Positions 47,606 through 57,263 of a stretch of 64,000 nucleotides of DNA are shown one piece after another (the first letter of the stretch is position 1; each line of letters opens with the position of its first letter). The notes beneath the pieces are model-generated. The model ran no database searches and had not been told where the DNA came from. It saw nothing but the letters and a program-made list of their open reading frames with translations. The position numbers and the translations under genes were made by a program. Location: NCBI RefSeq assembly GCF_001439815.1, contig NZ_JYLM01000004.1, forward strand, positions 124,001-188,000, given 5' to 3'. The DNA is from Pseudomonas orientalis (GTDB lineage Bacteria; Pseudomonadota; Gammaproteobacteria; Pseudomonadales; Pseudomonadaceae).

Positions 47606-47821
47606 ATGACTATCAAAGCCATCAACGTGCGTAACCAGTTCAAAGGCACCATCAAGGAAATCGTAGTCGGCGACGTGTTGTCGGAGATCGACGTGCAGAC
47701 CGCCTCGGGCATTGTCACTTCGGTGATCACCACGCGCTCGGTGAAAGAGCTGGAACTGGTGATTGGCAGTGAGGTGATTGCCTTTGTGAAATCGACTGAG
47801 GTGTCGATTGCCAAGCTGTGA
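47606..47821 (+). CDS. ssuF: Molybdopterin-binding-like (Mop/TOBE) protein SsuF
   Basis: A single TOBE/Mop domain of 71 residues (VRNQFKGTIKEIVVGDVLSE, then SGIVTSVITTRSVKELELVI). Small Mop proteins bind molybdate or related oxyanions; as ssuF, the gene is a known last member of the Pseudomonas ssu operon, required for sulfonate use in some strains though its biochemical role is unclear. It starts 18 bases after ssuB with an ACAGGAAAACC ribosome site. Confidence 0.92.
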   Translation: MTIKAINVRNQFKGTIKEIVVGDVLSEIDVQTASGIVTSVITTRSVKELELVIGSEVIAFVKSTEVSIAKL

Positions 47822-47826
47822 CTACT

Positions 47827-47941
47827 TGATCGTTCCCACGCTCCGCGTGGGAATGCCGCCGGGGACGCTCCGCGTCCCGCTGCATAAAAGTGGCGCAGAG
47901 CGTCACGGGATGCATTCCCACGGGGAACGTGGGAACGATCA
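47827..47941. repeat. 115-bp repeat with 14-bp inverted ends
   Basis: Ends TGATCGTTCCCACG and CGTGGGAACGATCA are perfect inverted repeats. Inside are two tight hairpins, TTCCCACGC/GCGTGGGAA and GGGACGC/GCGTCCC, both with TCC loops. This pattern differs from the REP families but looks like another Pseudomonas intergenic repeat. It lies between the convergent ssuF and TetR genes and supplies the TetR stop codon; it may act as a two-way terminator. Confidence 0.75.
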
Positions 47942-48574
47942 TGTGAGACGCTTGGGCAGGTAGGCCGGCAGATAAAGCCCCACATACGCATCAAACACCC
48001 GCATCCCTTCCTCCGCCATGCGCGGCGTAATCAATCCATGCTGATGCACTGAACGCGCATACACGCGGTCGCTCAATTCAAGCGCCAGGGCGAACACGTC
48101 CACATCACTCGGTAGCTTCGGCACGTCGAAGTGGCGGTTGAACACCTCCAGCATCAAATCACCCAATTCCAGATCATGCTGACGGTCCGCCTGCGTCACT
48201 TCAGTCAACCCGTGCTGTGCCAGGATCAACTGGCGCGCGGCGGCGTCGTGGCCGTAGATGGCGAGCATGCGCTGCTCGACGATGCACGACAGGTCGCGCC
48301 AGGTCTTGAGCGAATCCTGTTCGATGGGCGCCTGGATGGCCGCGCGAAAGGCTGCGTGCACATCGGCCGTCAACGCCTCGAGCAGTGCCGGCACGCTGGC
48401 GAAGAAGTGGTACACCGATGATGGCGGGATCTGCGCCCGTTCGGCCACGCTGTAGATCGACAAACCGCCCACGCCTTCGGCCGCCAGCAATGCGCGGGCG
48501 GCGTCCAGGATTGCGTCGATCCGGGCCTGACTGCGGGCGCGGGGTTTGCGCGGGGTGGCGGGGCGGGTCGTCAT
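47939..48574 (-). CDS. TetR-family transcriptional regulator
   Basis: A 211-residue repressor-type protein. The N-terminal helix-turn-helix covers about residues 18-62 (RIDAILDAARALLAAEGVGG, then AERAQIPPSSVYHFFASVPA). The C-terminal ligand domain is not assignable. It is preceded by a basic tail (RPATPRKPRARSQ). It lies between the ssu operon and the polyamine genes, convergent with ssuF; its targets are not evident. Stop codon sits at the edge of the adjacent repeat. Confidence 0.88.
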   Translation of the reverse strand: MTTRPATPRKPRARSQARIDAILDAARALLAAEGVGGLSIYSVAERAQIPPSSVYHFFASVPALLEALTADVHAAFRAAIQAPIEQDSLKTWRDLSCIVEQRMLAIYGHDAAARQLILAQHGLTEVTQADRQHDLELGDLMLEVFNRHFDVPKLPSDVDVFALALELSDRVYARSVHQHGLITPRMAEEGMRVFDAYVGLYLPAYLPKRLT

Positions 48575-48690
48575 GGAAGTCTCCTACAAGGCAGCGGGCA
48601 TTGTATGAGCAGGAATCTTTGTTGTCTGCCAGACCGCCATCGGGGGCTTGCACCCGATGAGGCCGACTCGGTCTCCCTGGATAACCCCAT

Positions 48691-48728
48691 AAAAAACGCC
48701 ACAGACCCAGAAGCCTGTGGCGTTTCTT
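48691..48728 (-). terminator. Intrinsic terminator of spuI
   Basis: On the minus strand, AACGCCACAG / CTGTGGCGTT stem with loop, followed by TTTTTT, 15 bases after the spuI stop. Confidence 0.9.
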
Positions 48729-48743
48729 CAATACCGCAACCGC

Positions 48744-50120
48744 TTACACGGTATGCAGGTACCAGTTGTACTCAAGGTCGGAGATGGAGTGTTCGAACTC
48801 CTCCAACTCACTTTCCTTACAGGCCACAAAGATATCGATGTATTTAGGATCAATGTACTTGGCCATTACCTCGCTGTCGTCCAACTCGCGCAGTGCATCA
48901 CGCAGGTTGTTCGGCAGGCTTTGTTCGTTCTGCTCGTAGCTGTTGCCTTCCACCGGTGCGCCAGGTTCGATCTTGTTGGTCAGACCGTGGTGCACGCCCG
49001 CCAGGACCGAAGCCATCAGCAGGTAAGGGTTGGCGTCGGCGCCGGCCACGCGGTGTTCGATGCGCACCGCATCGGACGAGCCGGTCGGTACGCGAATCGC
49101 CACGGTGCGGTTATCCAGGCCCCAGCACGGCGAGTTCGGTACATAGAACTGAGCACCGAAACGACGGTAGGAGTTCACGTTAGGGCACAGGAACGCCATC
49201 TGGGCGGGCAGGGTCTCGAGCACACCGCCGATCGCGTGACGCAATGCGGCGTTCTGCTCGGGATCCTCGCTGGCAAAAATGTTCTTGCCGTCCTTGTCCA
49301 GAATGGAGATGTGCACGTGCAAACCGTTGCCTGCCTGGCCTGGGTAAGGCTTGGCCATGAAGGTGGTGTCCATCTCATGGTCGTAGGCGATGTTCTTGAT
49401 CAGGCGCTTGAGCAGTACCGCGTAGTCGCAGGCCTTGATCGGGTCGGCGACGTGGTGCAGGTTCACTTCGAACTGCGCCGGGGCACTTTCCTTGACGATG
49501 GCATCGGCCGGGATGCCTTGCTCCTTGGCACCTTCCAGGATGTCCTGGAGGCAGTCGACGTATTCGTCGAGGTCGTCGATCAGGTAGACCTGTGTCGAGT
49601 GCGGGCGTTTGCCGGAGATCGGCGAGCGCGGCGGTTGCGGGCGGCCGTTCACGTTCTCCTGGTCGATCAGGTAGAACTCGAGCTCGAAGGCGGCGCAGAT
49701 GGTCAGGCCCATGTCGTCGAACTTGCTCACGACCTGGCGCAACACTTCGCGAGGATCGGCGAAGAAGGGTTCACCTTCCAGTTCGTGCATGGTCATCAGC
49801 AGTTGCGCGGTTGGGCGCTTTTGCCAGGGCTCATTGCACAGGGTGTCGGGGATGGGATAACAGATTCGGTCAGCATCACCGATGTCCAGGCCCAGGCCGG
49901 TGCTTTCCACCGTAGAGCCGTTGATATCCAGGGCAAATAAAGAGGCAGGCAGGTTAATGCCCTTCTCGTAAACCTTGTGGAGGCTGGTGCGTTCGATGCG
50001 CTTGCCGCGCACCACACCATTCATATCCGCAATTAGAAGGTCTACGTACAGAACCTCAGGATGATCCTTAAGGAACGCGTTCGCTTCGTTAAGCTGAACG
50101 GCACGCGGGGGTACCGACAT
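48744..50120 (-). CDS. spuI: Glutamate-polyamine ligase (glutamine synthetase family), SpuI/PuuA-like
   Basis: A 458-residue glutamine-synthetase-fold ligase joining glutamate to putrescine or another polyamine with ATP, first step of the gamma-glutamyl route. Landmarks are MNGVVRGKRIERTSL near residue 33, the metal glutamates in CAAFELEFYLID, the HVHISILDKDGKN glutamate-binding region, and PVEGNSYEQNEQ. It diverges from spuB, a paralogue only moderately similar, so the strain carries two such ligases side by side, as known in P. aeruginosa. Start ATG 50120 (MSVPPRAVQL). Confidence 0.9.
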   Translation of the reverse strand: MSVPPRAVQLNEANAFLKDHPEVLYVDLLIADMNGVVRGKRIERTSLHKVYEKGINLPASLFALDINGSTVESTGLGLDIGDADRICYPIPDTLCNEPWQKRPTAQLLMTMHELEGEPFFADPREVLRQVVSKFDDMGLTICAAFELEFYLIDQENVNGRPQPPRSPISGKRPHSTQVYLIDDLDEYVDCLQDILEGAKEQGIPADAIVKESAPAQFEVNLHHVADPIKACDYAVLLKRLIKNIAYDHEMDTTFMAKPYPGQAGNGLHVHISILDKDGKNIFASEDPEQNAALRHAIGGVLETLPAQMAFLCPNVNSYRRFGAQFYVPNSPCWGLDNRTVAIRVPTGSSDAVRIEHRVAGADANPYLLMASVLAGVHHGLTNKIEPGAPVEGNSYEQNEQSLPNNLRDALRELDDSEVMAKYIDPKYIDIFVACKESELEEFEHSISDLEYNWYLHTV

Positions 50121-50573
50121 GATGCAACACCTTTGTTGTTAAAAATATCAATCATTGATCTTTTCTGGTTTCAGTCAACCCGAACGGCATGCCGAAGTCA
50201 AGCAAGGGCTTTTTTGCCCTGAAAAAGCGCCACGGCGCCTTTTTTGGGGCTTTTTGGGGCGGTTTTTTGGGTTTCACAGTCTTGGGACCGGCAGGCTTGA
50301 GCGGGCCGTGTTGTATTTTTTACGGGGGTGTTGTGTAAAAAAATGAACAAGGCTAAGCTCGATTCAAACCCATAACAGCAATAATATCGGGGTGCTTCAT
50401 GTTTCACCTGCCGCCAATCGGCGTCTGCGCCTGCATCAGCCAGGTGTTGTCCGCAGTCCGTTCGTCCCGCGTGAATGCTCACGCACCGGCCAATATTCTT
50501 GACGGCCCGTCCGACCTCTTCTTTGCCCACTCCTGCGCCAGTCACCGGCCCTCATTCGCCGTGCCGATCATAA

Positions 50574-50583
50574 TTGTGCACAA
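50574..50583. promoter_or_regulatory. Palindrome next to the sigma54-like promoter
   Basis: TTGTGCACAA, a perfect 10-base palindrome two bases before the candidate -24 element. Possible regulator site; known consensus not assigned. Confidence 0.3.
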
Positions 50584-50585
50584 GT

Positions 50586-50602
50586 TTGGCGTGAGGAATG
50601 CA
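50586..50602 (+). promoter_or_regulatory. Candidate sigma54 promoter of the spuBCDEFGH operon
   Basis: TTGGCGTGAGGAATGCA has GG and GC with exactly the 10-base gap of the -24/-12 consensus TTGGCACG-N4-TTGCW, with three mismatches outside the invariant GG and GC. It would start RNA near 50613, about 105 bases before spuB. Sigma54 use suits nitrogen- or carbon-controlled (NtrC or CbrB) polyamine catabolism. It overlaps the end of the putative spuA remnant. Confidence 0.5.
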
Positions 50603-50717
50603 ACGTTGCAGCAAATGGCAGGTAAGCTCCTACCCTGAATGAACAAACGACGCGGATGCTGCGTCAACCAACGCCTGGCCTTTAACGGATGCCAGGAAAC
50701 CCAGCCCAGAGGCATTT

Positions 50718-52076
50718 ATGAGTAACAACCTCGACCAGCTCACCGATTGGTTGAAAGACCACAAGATCACAGAAGTCGAATGCATGATTGGCGACCTCAC
50801 CGGCATCACCCGGGGCAAGATCTCGCCGACCAACAAGTTCATCGCCGAAAAAGGCATGCGCCTGCCCGAAAGCGTTCTGTTGCAGACCGTGACCGGCGAC
50901 TATGTCGAAGACGACATCTATTACGAATTGCTCGACCCGGCCGACATCGACATGATCTGCCGCCCCGACCAGAACGCAGTCTTCCTGGTGCCCTGGGCCA
51001 TCGAGCCGACCGCCCAGGTCATCCACGACACCTACGACAAGCAAGGCAACCCGATCGAGCTGTCGCCGCGCAACGTACTCAAGAAAGTCCTCAAGCTCTA
51101 CGCCGACCGCGGCTGGCAGCCCATCGTGGCGCCGGAGATGGAGTTCTACCTGACCAAGCGCTGCGAAGACCCGGACTTCCCGCTGCAGCCGCCGATTGGC
51201 CGCTCCGGGCGTCCGGAGACCGGTCGTCAATCCTTCTCTATAGAAGCGGCCAACGAATTCGACCCGCTGTTCGAAGACGTCTACGACTGGTGCGAACTGC
51301 AGGAGCTGGACCTCGACACGCTGATCCACGAAGACGGCACCGCACAGATGGAAATCAACTTCCGTCACGGCGATGCGCTGTCCCTGGCCGACCAGATCCT
51401 GGTGTTCAAGCGCACCATGCGTGAAGCGGCGCTCAAGCACAATGTGGCCGCCACCTTCATGGCCAAGCCCATGACCGGCGAGCCCGGCAGTGCGATGCAC
51501 CTGCACCAGAGCATCATCGACATCGCCACCGGCAAGAATGTCTTCTCCAACGAAGACGGGAGCATGAGCCAGCTGTTCCTCAACCACATTGGCGGCCTGC
51601 AGAAATTCATCCCCGAATTGCTGCCTTTATTCGCCCCCAACGTGAATTCATTCCGCCGCTTCCTGCCCGACACCTCGGCGCCGGTCAACGTGGAATGGGG
51701 TGAAGAGAACCGCACCGTGGGCCTGCGCGTACCGGATGCCGGCCCGCAGAACCGCCGCGTGGAAAACCGCTTGCCGGGCGCCGACGCCAACCCGTACCTG
51801 GCGATTGCCGCCAGCCTGCTGTGCGGCTACATCGGCATGGTCGAAGGTCATAACCCGAGCGCACCCGTGGTGGGCCGTGGCTACGAGCGCCGCAACCTGC
51901 GCCTGCCGTTGACCATCGAAGACGCGCTGGAACGCATGGAAAACAGCAAGACCATCGAGAAATACCTGGGTCAGAAATTCATCACAGGCTACGTCGCGGT
52001 CAAGCGGGCCGAGCATGAAAACTTCAAGCGCGTGATCAGTTCGTGGGAGCGGGAATTCCTGCTCTTTGCCGTCTGA
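50718..52076 (+). CDS. spuB: Glutamate-polyamine ligase (glutamine synthetase family), SpuB-like
   Basis: A 452-residue glutamine-synthetase-fold ligase. It shows MIGDLTGITRGKISPTNKFI at about residues 23-42, PEMEFYLTKRCEDPD with metal glutamates, DGTAQMEINFRHGD, FMAKPMTGEPGSAMHLHQSI, and NRTVGLRVPDAGPQNRRVEN. First gene of the polyamine operon, 58 bases before spuC. It should gamma-glutamylate polyamines, as SpuB does. Adenylylation tyrosine region typical of GlnA is absent, as expected for this branch. Confidence 0.92.
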   Translation: MSNNLDQLTDWLKDHKITEVECMIGDLTGITRGKISPTNKFIAEKGMRLPESVLLQTVTGDYVEDDIYYELLDPADIDMICRPDQNAVFLVPWAIEPTAQVIHDTYDKQGNPIELSPRNVLKKVLKLYADRGWQPIVAPEMEFYLTKRCEDPDFPLQPPIGRSGRPETGRQSFSIEAANEFDPLFEDVYDWCELQELDLDTLIHEDGTAQMEINFRHGDALSLADQILVFKRTMREAALKHNVAATFMAKPMTGEPGSAMHLHQSIIDIATGKNVFSNEDGSMSQLFLNHIGGLQKFIPELLPLFAPNVNSFRRFLPDTSAPVNVEWGEENRTVGLRVPDAGPQNRRVENRLPGADANPYLAIAASLLCGYIGMVEGHNPSAPVVGRGYERRNLRLPLTIEDALERMENSKTIEKYLGQKFITGYVAVKRAEHENFKRVISSWEREFLLFAV

Positions 52077-52134
52077 TGCGCCGGGCGCGCCCTGCACACG
52101 GCGCGCCCTTCACCGAAACGTCTAGGAGATCGGT

Positions 52135-53499
52135 ATGTCCAGCAACAACCCGCAAACCCGTGAATGGCAAGCCTTGAGCAATGATCACCACCTCGCGCCG
52201 TTCAGCGACTTCAAGCAATTGAAAGAGAAAGGCCCAAGGATCATCACCAAAGCCCACGGCGTTTACCTGTGGGACAGCGAAGGCAACAAGATCCTCGACG
52301 GCATGGCCGGCCTGTGGTGCGTGGCGATCGGTTACGGTCGCGATGAACTGGCCGACGCCGCCGCCAAACAGATGAAAGAACTGCCGTACTACAACCTGTT
52401 CTTCCAGACCGCTCACCCGCCGGTACTCGAACTGGCCAAAGTCATTTCCGAAGTCGCACCGGCCGGTATGAACCACGTGTTCTTCACCGGTTCCGGCTCC
52501 GAAGGCAACGACACCATGTTGCGCATGGTTCGCCACTACTGGGCGATCAAGGGCCAGCCGAACAAGAAAACCATCATCAGCCGCAAGAATGGCTACCACG
52601 GCTCCACCGTGGCCGGCGCCAGCCTGGGCGGCATGACCTATATGCATGAGCAGGGCGACCTGCCGATCCCGGGCATCACCCATATCGCCCAGCCGTACTG
52701 GTTTGGCGAAGGCGGCGACATGAGCCCTGAAGAATTCGGGATCTGGGCCGCCAACCAGTTGGAAGCGAAGATTCTGGAACTGGGCGTGGACAACGTCGGT
52801 GCCTTTATTGCCGAGCCGATCCAGGGCGCCGGCGGTGTGATCGTGCCGCCTGAGACCTACTGGCCGCGCATCAAGCAAATCCTCGCCAAGTACGACATTC
52901 TGTTTGTCGCCGATGAAGTGATCTGCGGCTTCGGCCGTACCGGGCAGTGGTTCGGCAGCGATTTCTACGACCTCAAGCCACACATGATGACCATCGCCAA
53001 GGGCCTGACCTCGGGCTACGTGCCCATGGGTGGCCTGATCGTGCGCGACGATGTGGTGGCCGTGCTCAACGAAGGCGGCGATTTCAACCACGGTTTCACC
53101 TACTCCGGGCACCCGGTAGCGGCGGCGGTGGCCCTGGAAAACATCCGCATTCTGCGCGATGAAAAAATCGTCAACCGCGTGCATGAAGAAACGGCACCGT
53201 ATTTGCAGAAACGTCTGCGGGAACTGGCGGACCATCCACTGGTGGGTGAAGTGCGCGGTGTGGGCATGCTCGGTGCAATTGAGCTGGTGCAGGATAAAGC
53301 CACCCGCAAGCGTCATGAAGGGAAGGGCGCCGGCATGATTTGCCGAACCTTCTGCTTCGAGAATGGCCTGATCATGCGCGCCGTGGGCGATACCATGATC
53401 ATTTCGCCGCCGCTGGTGATCAGCAAGGCTGAAATCGACGAGCTGGTGACCAAGGCCCGCCAGTGCCTGGACCTGACGTTGGCGGCATTGCAGGACTGA
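52135..53499 (+). CDS. spuC: Polyamine:pyruvate aminotransferase SpuC
   Basis: Class III PLP aminotransferase, 454 residues, that deaminates putrescine/cadaverine (or their glutamyl forms) using pyruvate. The catalytic lysine is K289 in MMTIAKGLTSGYVPMGGL, with the PLP aspartate in FVADEVICGFGRTG and YHGSTVAGASLGG upstream. TAGGAG lies before ATG 52135. It works between the ligases and later dehydrogenases, which are not in this window. Confidence 0.95.
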   Translation: MSSNNPQTREWQALSNDHHLAPFSDFKQLKEKGPRIITKAHGVYLWDSEGNKILDGMAGLWCVAIGYGRDELADAAAKQMKELPYYNLFFQTAHPPVLELAKVISEVAPAGMNHVFFTGSGSEGNDTMLRMVRHYWAIKGQPNKKTIISRKNGYHGSTVAGASLGGMTYMHEQGDLPIPGITHIAQPYWFGEGGDMSPEEFGIWAANQLEAKILELGVDNVGAFIAEPIQGAGGVIVPPETYWPRIKQILAKYDILFVADEVICGFGRTGQWFGSDFYDLKPHMMTIAKGLTSGYVPMGGLIVRDDVVAVLNEGGDFNHGFTYSGHPVAAAVALENIRILRDEKIVNRVHEETAPYLQKRLRELADHPLVGEVRGVGMLGAIELVQDKATRKRHEGKGAGMICRTFCFENGLIMRAVGDTMIISPPLVISKAEIDELVTKARQCLDLTLAALQD

Positions 53500-53634
53500 G
53501 TAGATAAATGTGGGGGCCGGTTGAAAGCGGGCCCCGGAACTTGCCAGACTGTCGTCCTGTTTTGTTGCCCTTTGGCTGGGCCCGAAACATATACAACGTG
53601 CGGCCCAAAAAAGAAAAAATCGGAGCATCACCCA

Positions 53635-54744
53635 ATGAAGGCATTAGGTTTGAAAAACGCTGGCAAGACCCTCCTCGCCTTGTCCCTGATGGGCGCAATG
53701 GCGGGCGCGGCCCAGGCGGACAATAAAGTCCTGCACGTCTACAACTGGTCCGACTACATCGCACCGGACACCATCGCCAACTTTGAAAAAGAGTCGGGCA
53801 TCAAGGTGGTGTACGACGTGTTCGACAGCAACGAGACCCTGGAAGCCAAGTTGCTGGCAGGCAAGTCCGGCTATGACATCGTCGTGCCGTCGAACAACTT
53901 CCTCGCCAAGCAGATCAAGGCCGGCGTCTATCAGGAGCTGGACACATCCAAGCTGCCTGAATACAGCAACCTGAACAAATCCCTGCTCAAGGCCGTGTCG
54001 GTCAGCGACCCGGACAACAAGCACGCGTTCCCGTACATGTGGGGCTCGATCGGTATCGGCTACAACCCGGAGAAGGTCAAGGCCGCGCTGGGCGTGGACA
54101 AGATCGACTCGTGGGATGTGCTGATGAAGCCGGAAAACATCGCCAAGCTGAAAAGCTGCGGCGTGAGTTTCCTCGACTCGCCGACCGAAATGCTGCCGAT
54201 CGCGCTGCATTACCTGGGCCTGCCGACCGACACCCAGAAGAAAGCCGACCTCAAGCAAGCCGAAGACCTGTTCCTGAAAATCCGTCCTTCGATTGGCTAC
54301 TTCCACTCGTCCAAGTACATCTCGGACCTGGCCAACGGCAATATCTGCGTGGCCGTGGGTTACTCGGGTGACATCCAGCAGGCCAAGTCCCGTGCGGCTG
54401 AAGCCGGTGGCAAAGTCAAAGTCGCCTACGACATTCCGAAAGAAGGCGCCGGCAGCTTCTTCGACATGGTCGCCATCCCGAAAGATGCTGAAAACGTCGA
54501 AGCCGCCTACGCTTTCATGAACTACCTGCTCAAGCCGGAAGTGATGGCTTCGATCACCAACAGCGTGCGCTTCCCGAACGGTAACGAGAAAGCCACCGCA
54601 CTGGTCGACAAAGACATCACCAGCGACCCGGGCATCTACCCACCAGCGGACGTGCAGGCCAAGCTCTACGCCATTGCCGACCTGCCGGCTGCAACCCAGC
54701 GTGAAATGACCCGCAGCTGGACCAAGATCAAATCGGGCAAGTAA
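53635..54744 (+). CDS. spuD: Polyamine ABC transporter binding protein SpuD
   Basis: Periplasmic putrescine-preferring receptor of the PotF/SpuD family, 369 residues. Signal peptide ends AMAGAAQA before [19 protein letters not shown], the highly conserved opening. [20 protein letters not shown] and [18 protein letters not shown] are further marks. ATG 53635 follows CGGAGC. It lies 135 bases after spuC. A second receptor, SpuE, follows, so one importer serves two receptors. Confidence 0.95.
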   Translation: MKALGLKNAGKTLLALSLMGAMAGAAQADNKVLHVYNWSDYIAPDTIANFEKESGIKVVYDVFDSNETLEAKLLAGKSGYDIVVPSNNFLAKQIKAGVYQELDTSKLPEYSNLNKSLLKAVSVSDPDNKHAFPYMWGSIGIGYNPEKVKAALGVDKIDSWDVLMKPENIAKLKSCGVSFLDSPTEMLPIALHYLGLPTDTQKKADLKQAEDLFLKIRPSIGYFHSSKYISDLANGNICVAVGYSGDIQQAKSRAAEAGGKVKVAYDIPKEGAGSFFDMVAIPKDAENVEAAYAFMNYLLKPEVMASITNSVRFPNGNEKATALVDKDITSDPGIYPPADVQAKLYAIADLPAATQREMTRSWTKIKSGK

Positions 54745-54755
54745 CGCAAAAAACC

Positions 54756-54855
54756 TGTAGGAGCGAGCTTGCTCGCGAAAAATTCAAGAGCGCTGCGGGG
54801 TGCCTGATGCCCCGCATGATCGTTGACGACCTTCGCGAGCAAGCTCGCTCCTACA
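54756..54855. repeat. REPIN, family 2
   Basis: Inverted TGTAGGAGCGAGCTTGCTCG cores with about 50 bases between, 11 bases after the spuD stop. It splits the two receptor genes inside the operon, where it could set mRNA stability differences between spuD and the downstream genes. Confidence 0.9.
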
Positions 54856-54936
54856 ATTAAATGATAGAAAGTTTTGCCGGATCGGTTTATCGAGGGTAAG
54901 TTGCGCGCCGGTTTTGTTGCCGGGCAACAACTTTAA

Positions 54937-56058
<1,122 letters not shown>

Positions 56059-56120
56059 GGCTCAAACTATCCAAGTTCGCTCACCTGGGGCGAACTGCAA
56101 ATTTGTTGGGAGTTTCGTAA

Positions 56121-57263
56121 ATGGCAGTTGCCTCCGGCGCCTACAAGAAAGCCCTCGAGGGCGACCAGACACCGAAAAAGGTGCTGGTCAAAATCGACCG
56201 GGTCACGAAGAAGTTCGACGAGACGATTGCCGTGGACGATGTGTCCCTGGAAATCAAGAAAGGCGAGATCTTCGCCCTGCTCGGCGGTTCGGGTTCGGGC
56301 AAGTCCACCCTGCTGCGCATGCTCGCAGGTTTCGAGCGCCCGACTGAAGGCCGCATCTACCTGGACGGTGTGGACATCACCGACATGCCGCCCTATGAGC
56401 GGCCGATCAACATGATGTTCCAATCCTACGCCCTGTTCCCGCACATGACCGTGGCGCAGAACATTGCGTTCGGCCTGCAGCAGGACAAGATCCCCAAGGC
56501 CGAGGTTGACGCCCGCGTGGCCGAGATGCTCAAGCTGGTGCAGATGAGCCAGTACGCCAAGCGCAAGCCGCACCAGTTGTCCGGCGGCCAGCGCCAGCGT
56601 GTGGCCCTGGCCCGTTCCCTGGCCAAACGCCCGAAACTGCTGCTGCTCGATGAGCCGATGGGGGCGCTGGACAAGAAGCTGCGCTCGCAGATGCAACTGG
56701 AGCTGGTGGAGATCATCGAACGCGTCGGCGTGACCTGCGTGATGGTGACCCACGACCAGGAAGAGGCCATGACCATGGCCGAGCGCATCGCGATCATGCA
56801 CCTGGGCTGGATCGCCCAGATCGGCAGCCCCATCGACATCTACGAAACCCCTACCAGCCGCCTGGTGTGCGAGTTCATCGGCAACGTCAACATCTTCGAC
56901 ACCCAGGTGGTGGACGACGCCGAAGGCCACGCCGTGCTCAAGTGCCCGGACCTGGATCGCGACATCTATGTGGGCTACGGTATCGCCACGTCGGTGGAAG
57001 ACAAGTCGGTGACCTACGCCATCCGCCCGGAAAAACTGCTGGTCACCACCCAAATGCCGACCTGCGAGCACAACTGGTCCAGCGGCAAGGTGCACGACAT
57101 CGCCTACCTGGGCGGCCACTCGGTGTTCTACGTGGAACTGCCGAGCGGCAAGCTGGTGCAGTCCTTCGTCGCCAACGCCGAGCGCCGTGGCCAGCGTCCG
57201 ACCTGGGGTGACCAGGTGTACGTCTGGTGGGAAGACGACAGCGGCGTGGTACTGCGCTCATGA
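56121..57263 (+). CDS. spuF: Polyamine ABC transporter ATPase SpuF
   Basis: ATP-binding subunit of PotA/PotG type, 380 residues. Walker A LLGGSGSGKSTLLRML, signature LSGGQRQRVALARSL, Walker B LLLLDEPMGALDKKL, switch MVTHDQEEA, then a C-terminal TOBE domain ending VYVWWEDDSGVVLRS. It follows spuE by 62 bases and overlaps spuG by four. Confidence 0.95.
   Translation: MAVASGAYKKALEGDQTPKKVLVKIDRVTKKFDETIAVDDVSLEIKKGEIFALLGGSGSGKSTLLRMLAGFERPTEGRIYLDGVDITDMPPYERPINMMFQSYALFPHMTVAQNIAFGLQQDKIPKAEVDARVAEMLKLVQMSQYAKRKPHQLSGGQRQRVALARSLAKRPKLLLLDEPMGALDKKLRSQMQLELVEIIERVGVTCVMVTHDQEEAMTMAERIAIMHLGWIAQIGSPIDIYETPTSRLVCEFIGNVNIFDTQVVDDAEGHAVLKCPDLDRDIYVGYGIATSVEDKSVTYAIRPEKLLVTTQMPTCEHNWSSGKVHDIAYLGGHSVFYVELPSGKLVQSFVANAERRGQRPTWGDQVYVWWEDDSGVVLRS

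Larger units (their letters stand above)
50399..50638 (+). pseudogene. Possible decayed start of the spuA/puuD amidotransferase gene
   Basis: A 79-codon frame beginning MFHLPPIGVCACISQ. The opening resembles the N-terminus of class I glutamine amidotransferase-like gamma-glutamyl-GABA hydrolases (typically LPLIGVTAC followed by K or Q), and this gap between spuI and spuB is where that gene occurs in relatives. After about 15 residues similarity ends and the frame stops long before the 250 residues of a real enzyme; no catalytic Cys motif is present. It is read as a remnant, but chance similarity over so few residues is possible. The rest of 50121-50717 has T-rich tracts and the promoter described below. 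Confidence 0.3.

Noticed and set aside
48637..48662. Extra REP unit upstream of the TetR gene
   Set aside because: Only a degenerate CATCGGGGGCTTGCACCCGA is present without the TGTGGGAG part; too diverged to list as a repeat.
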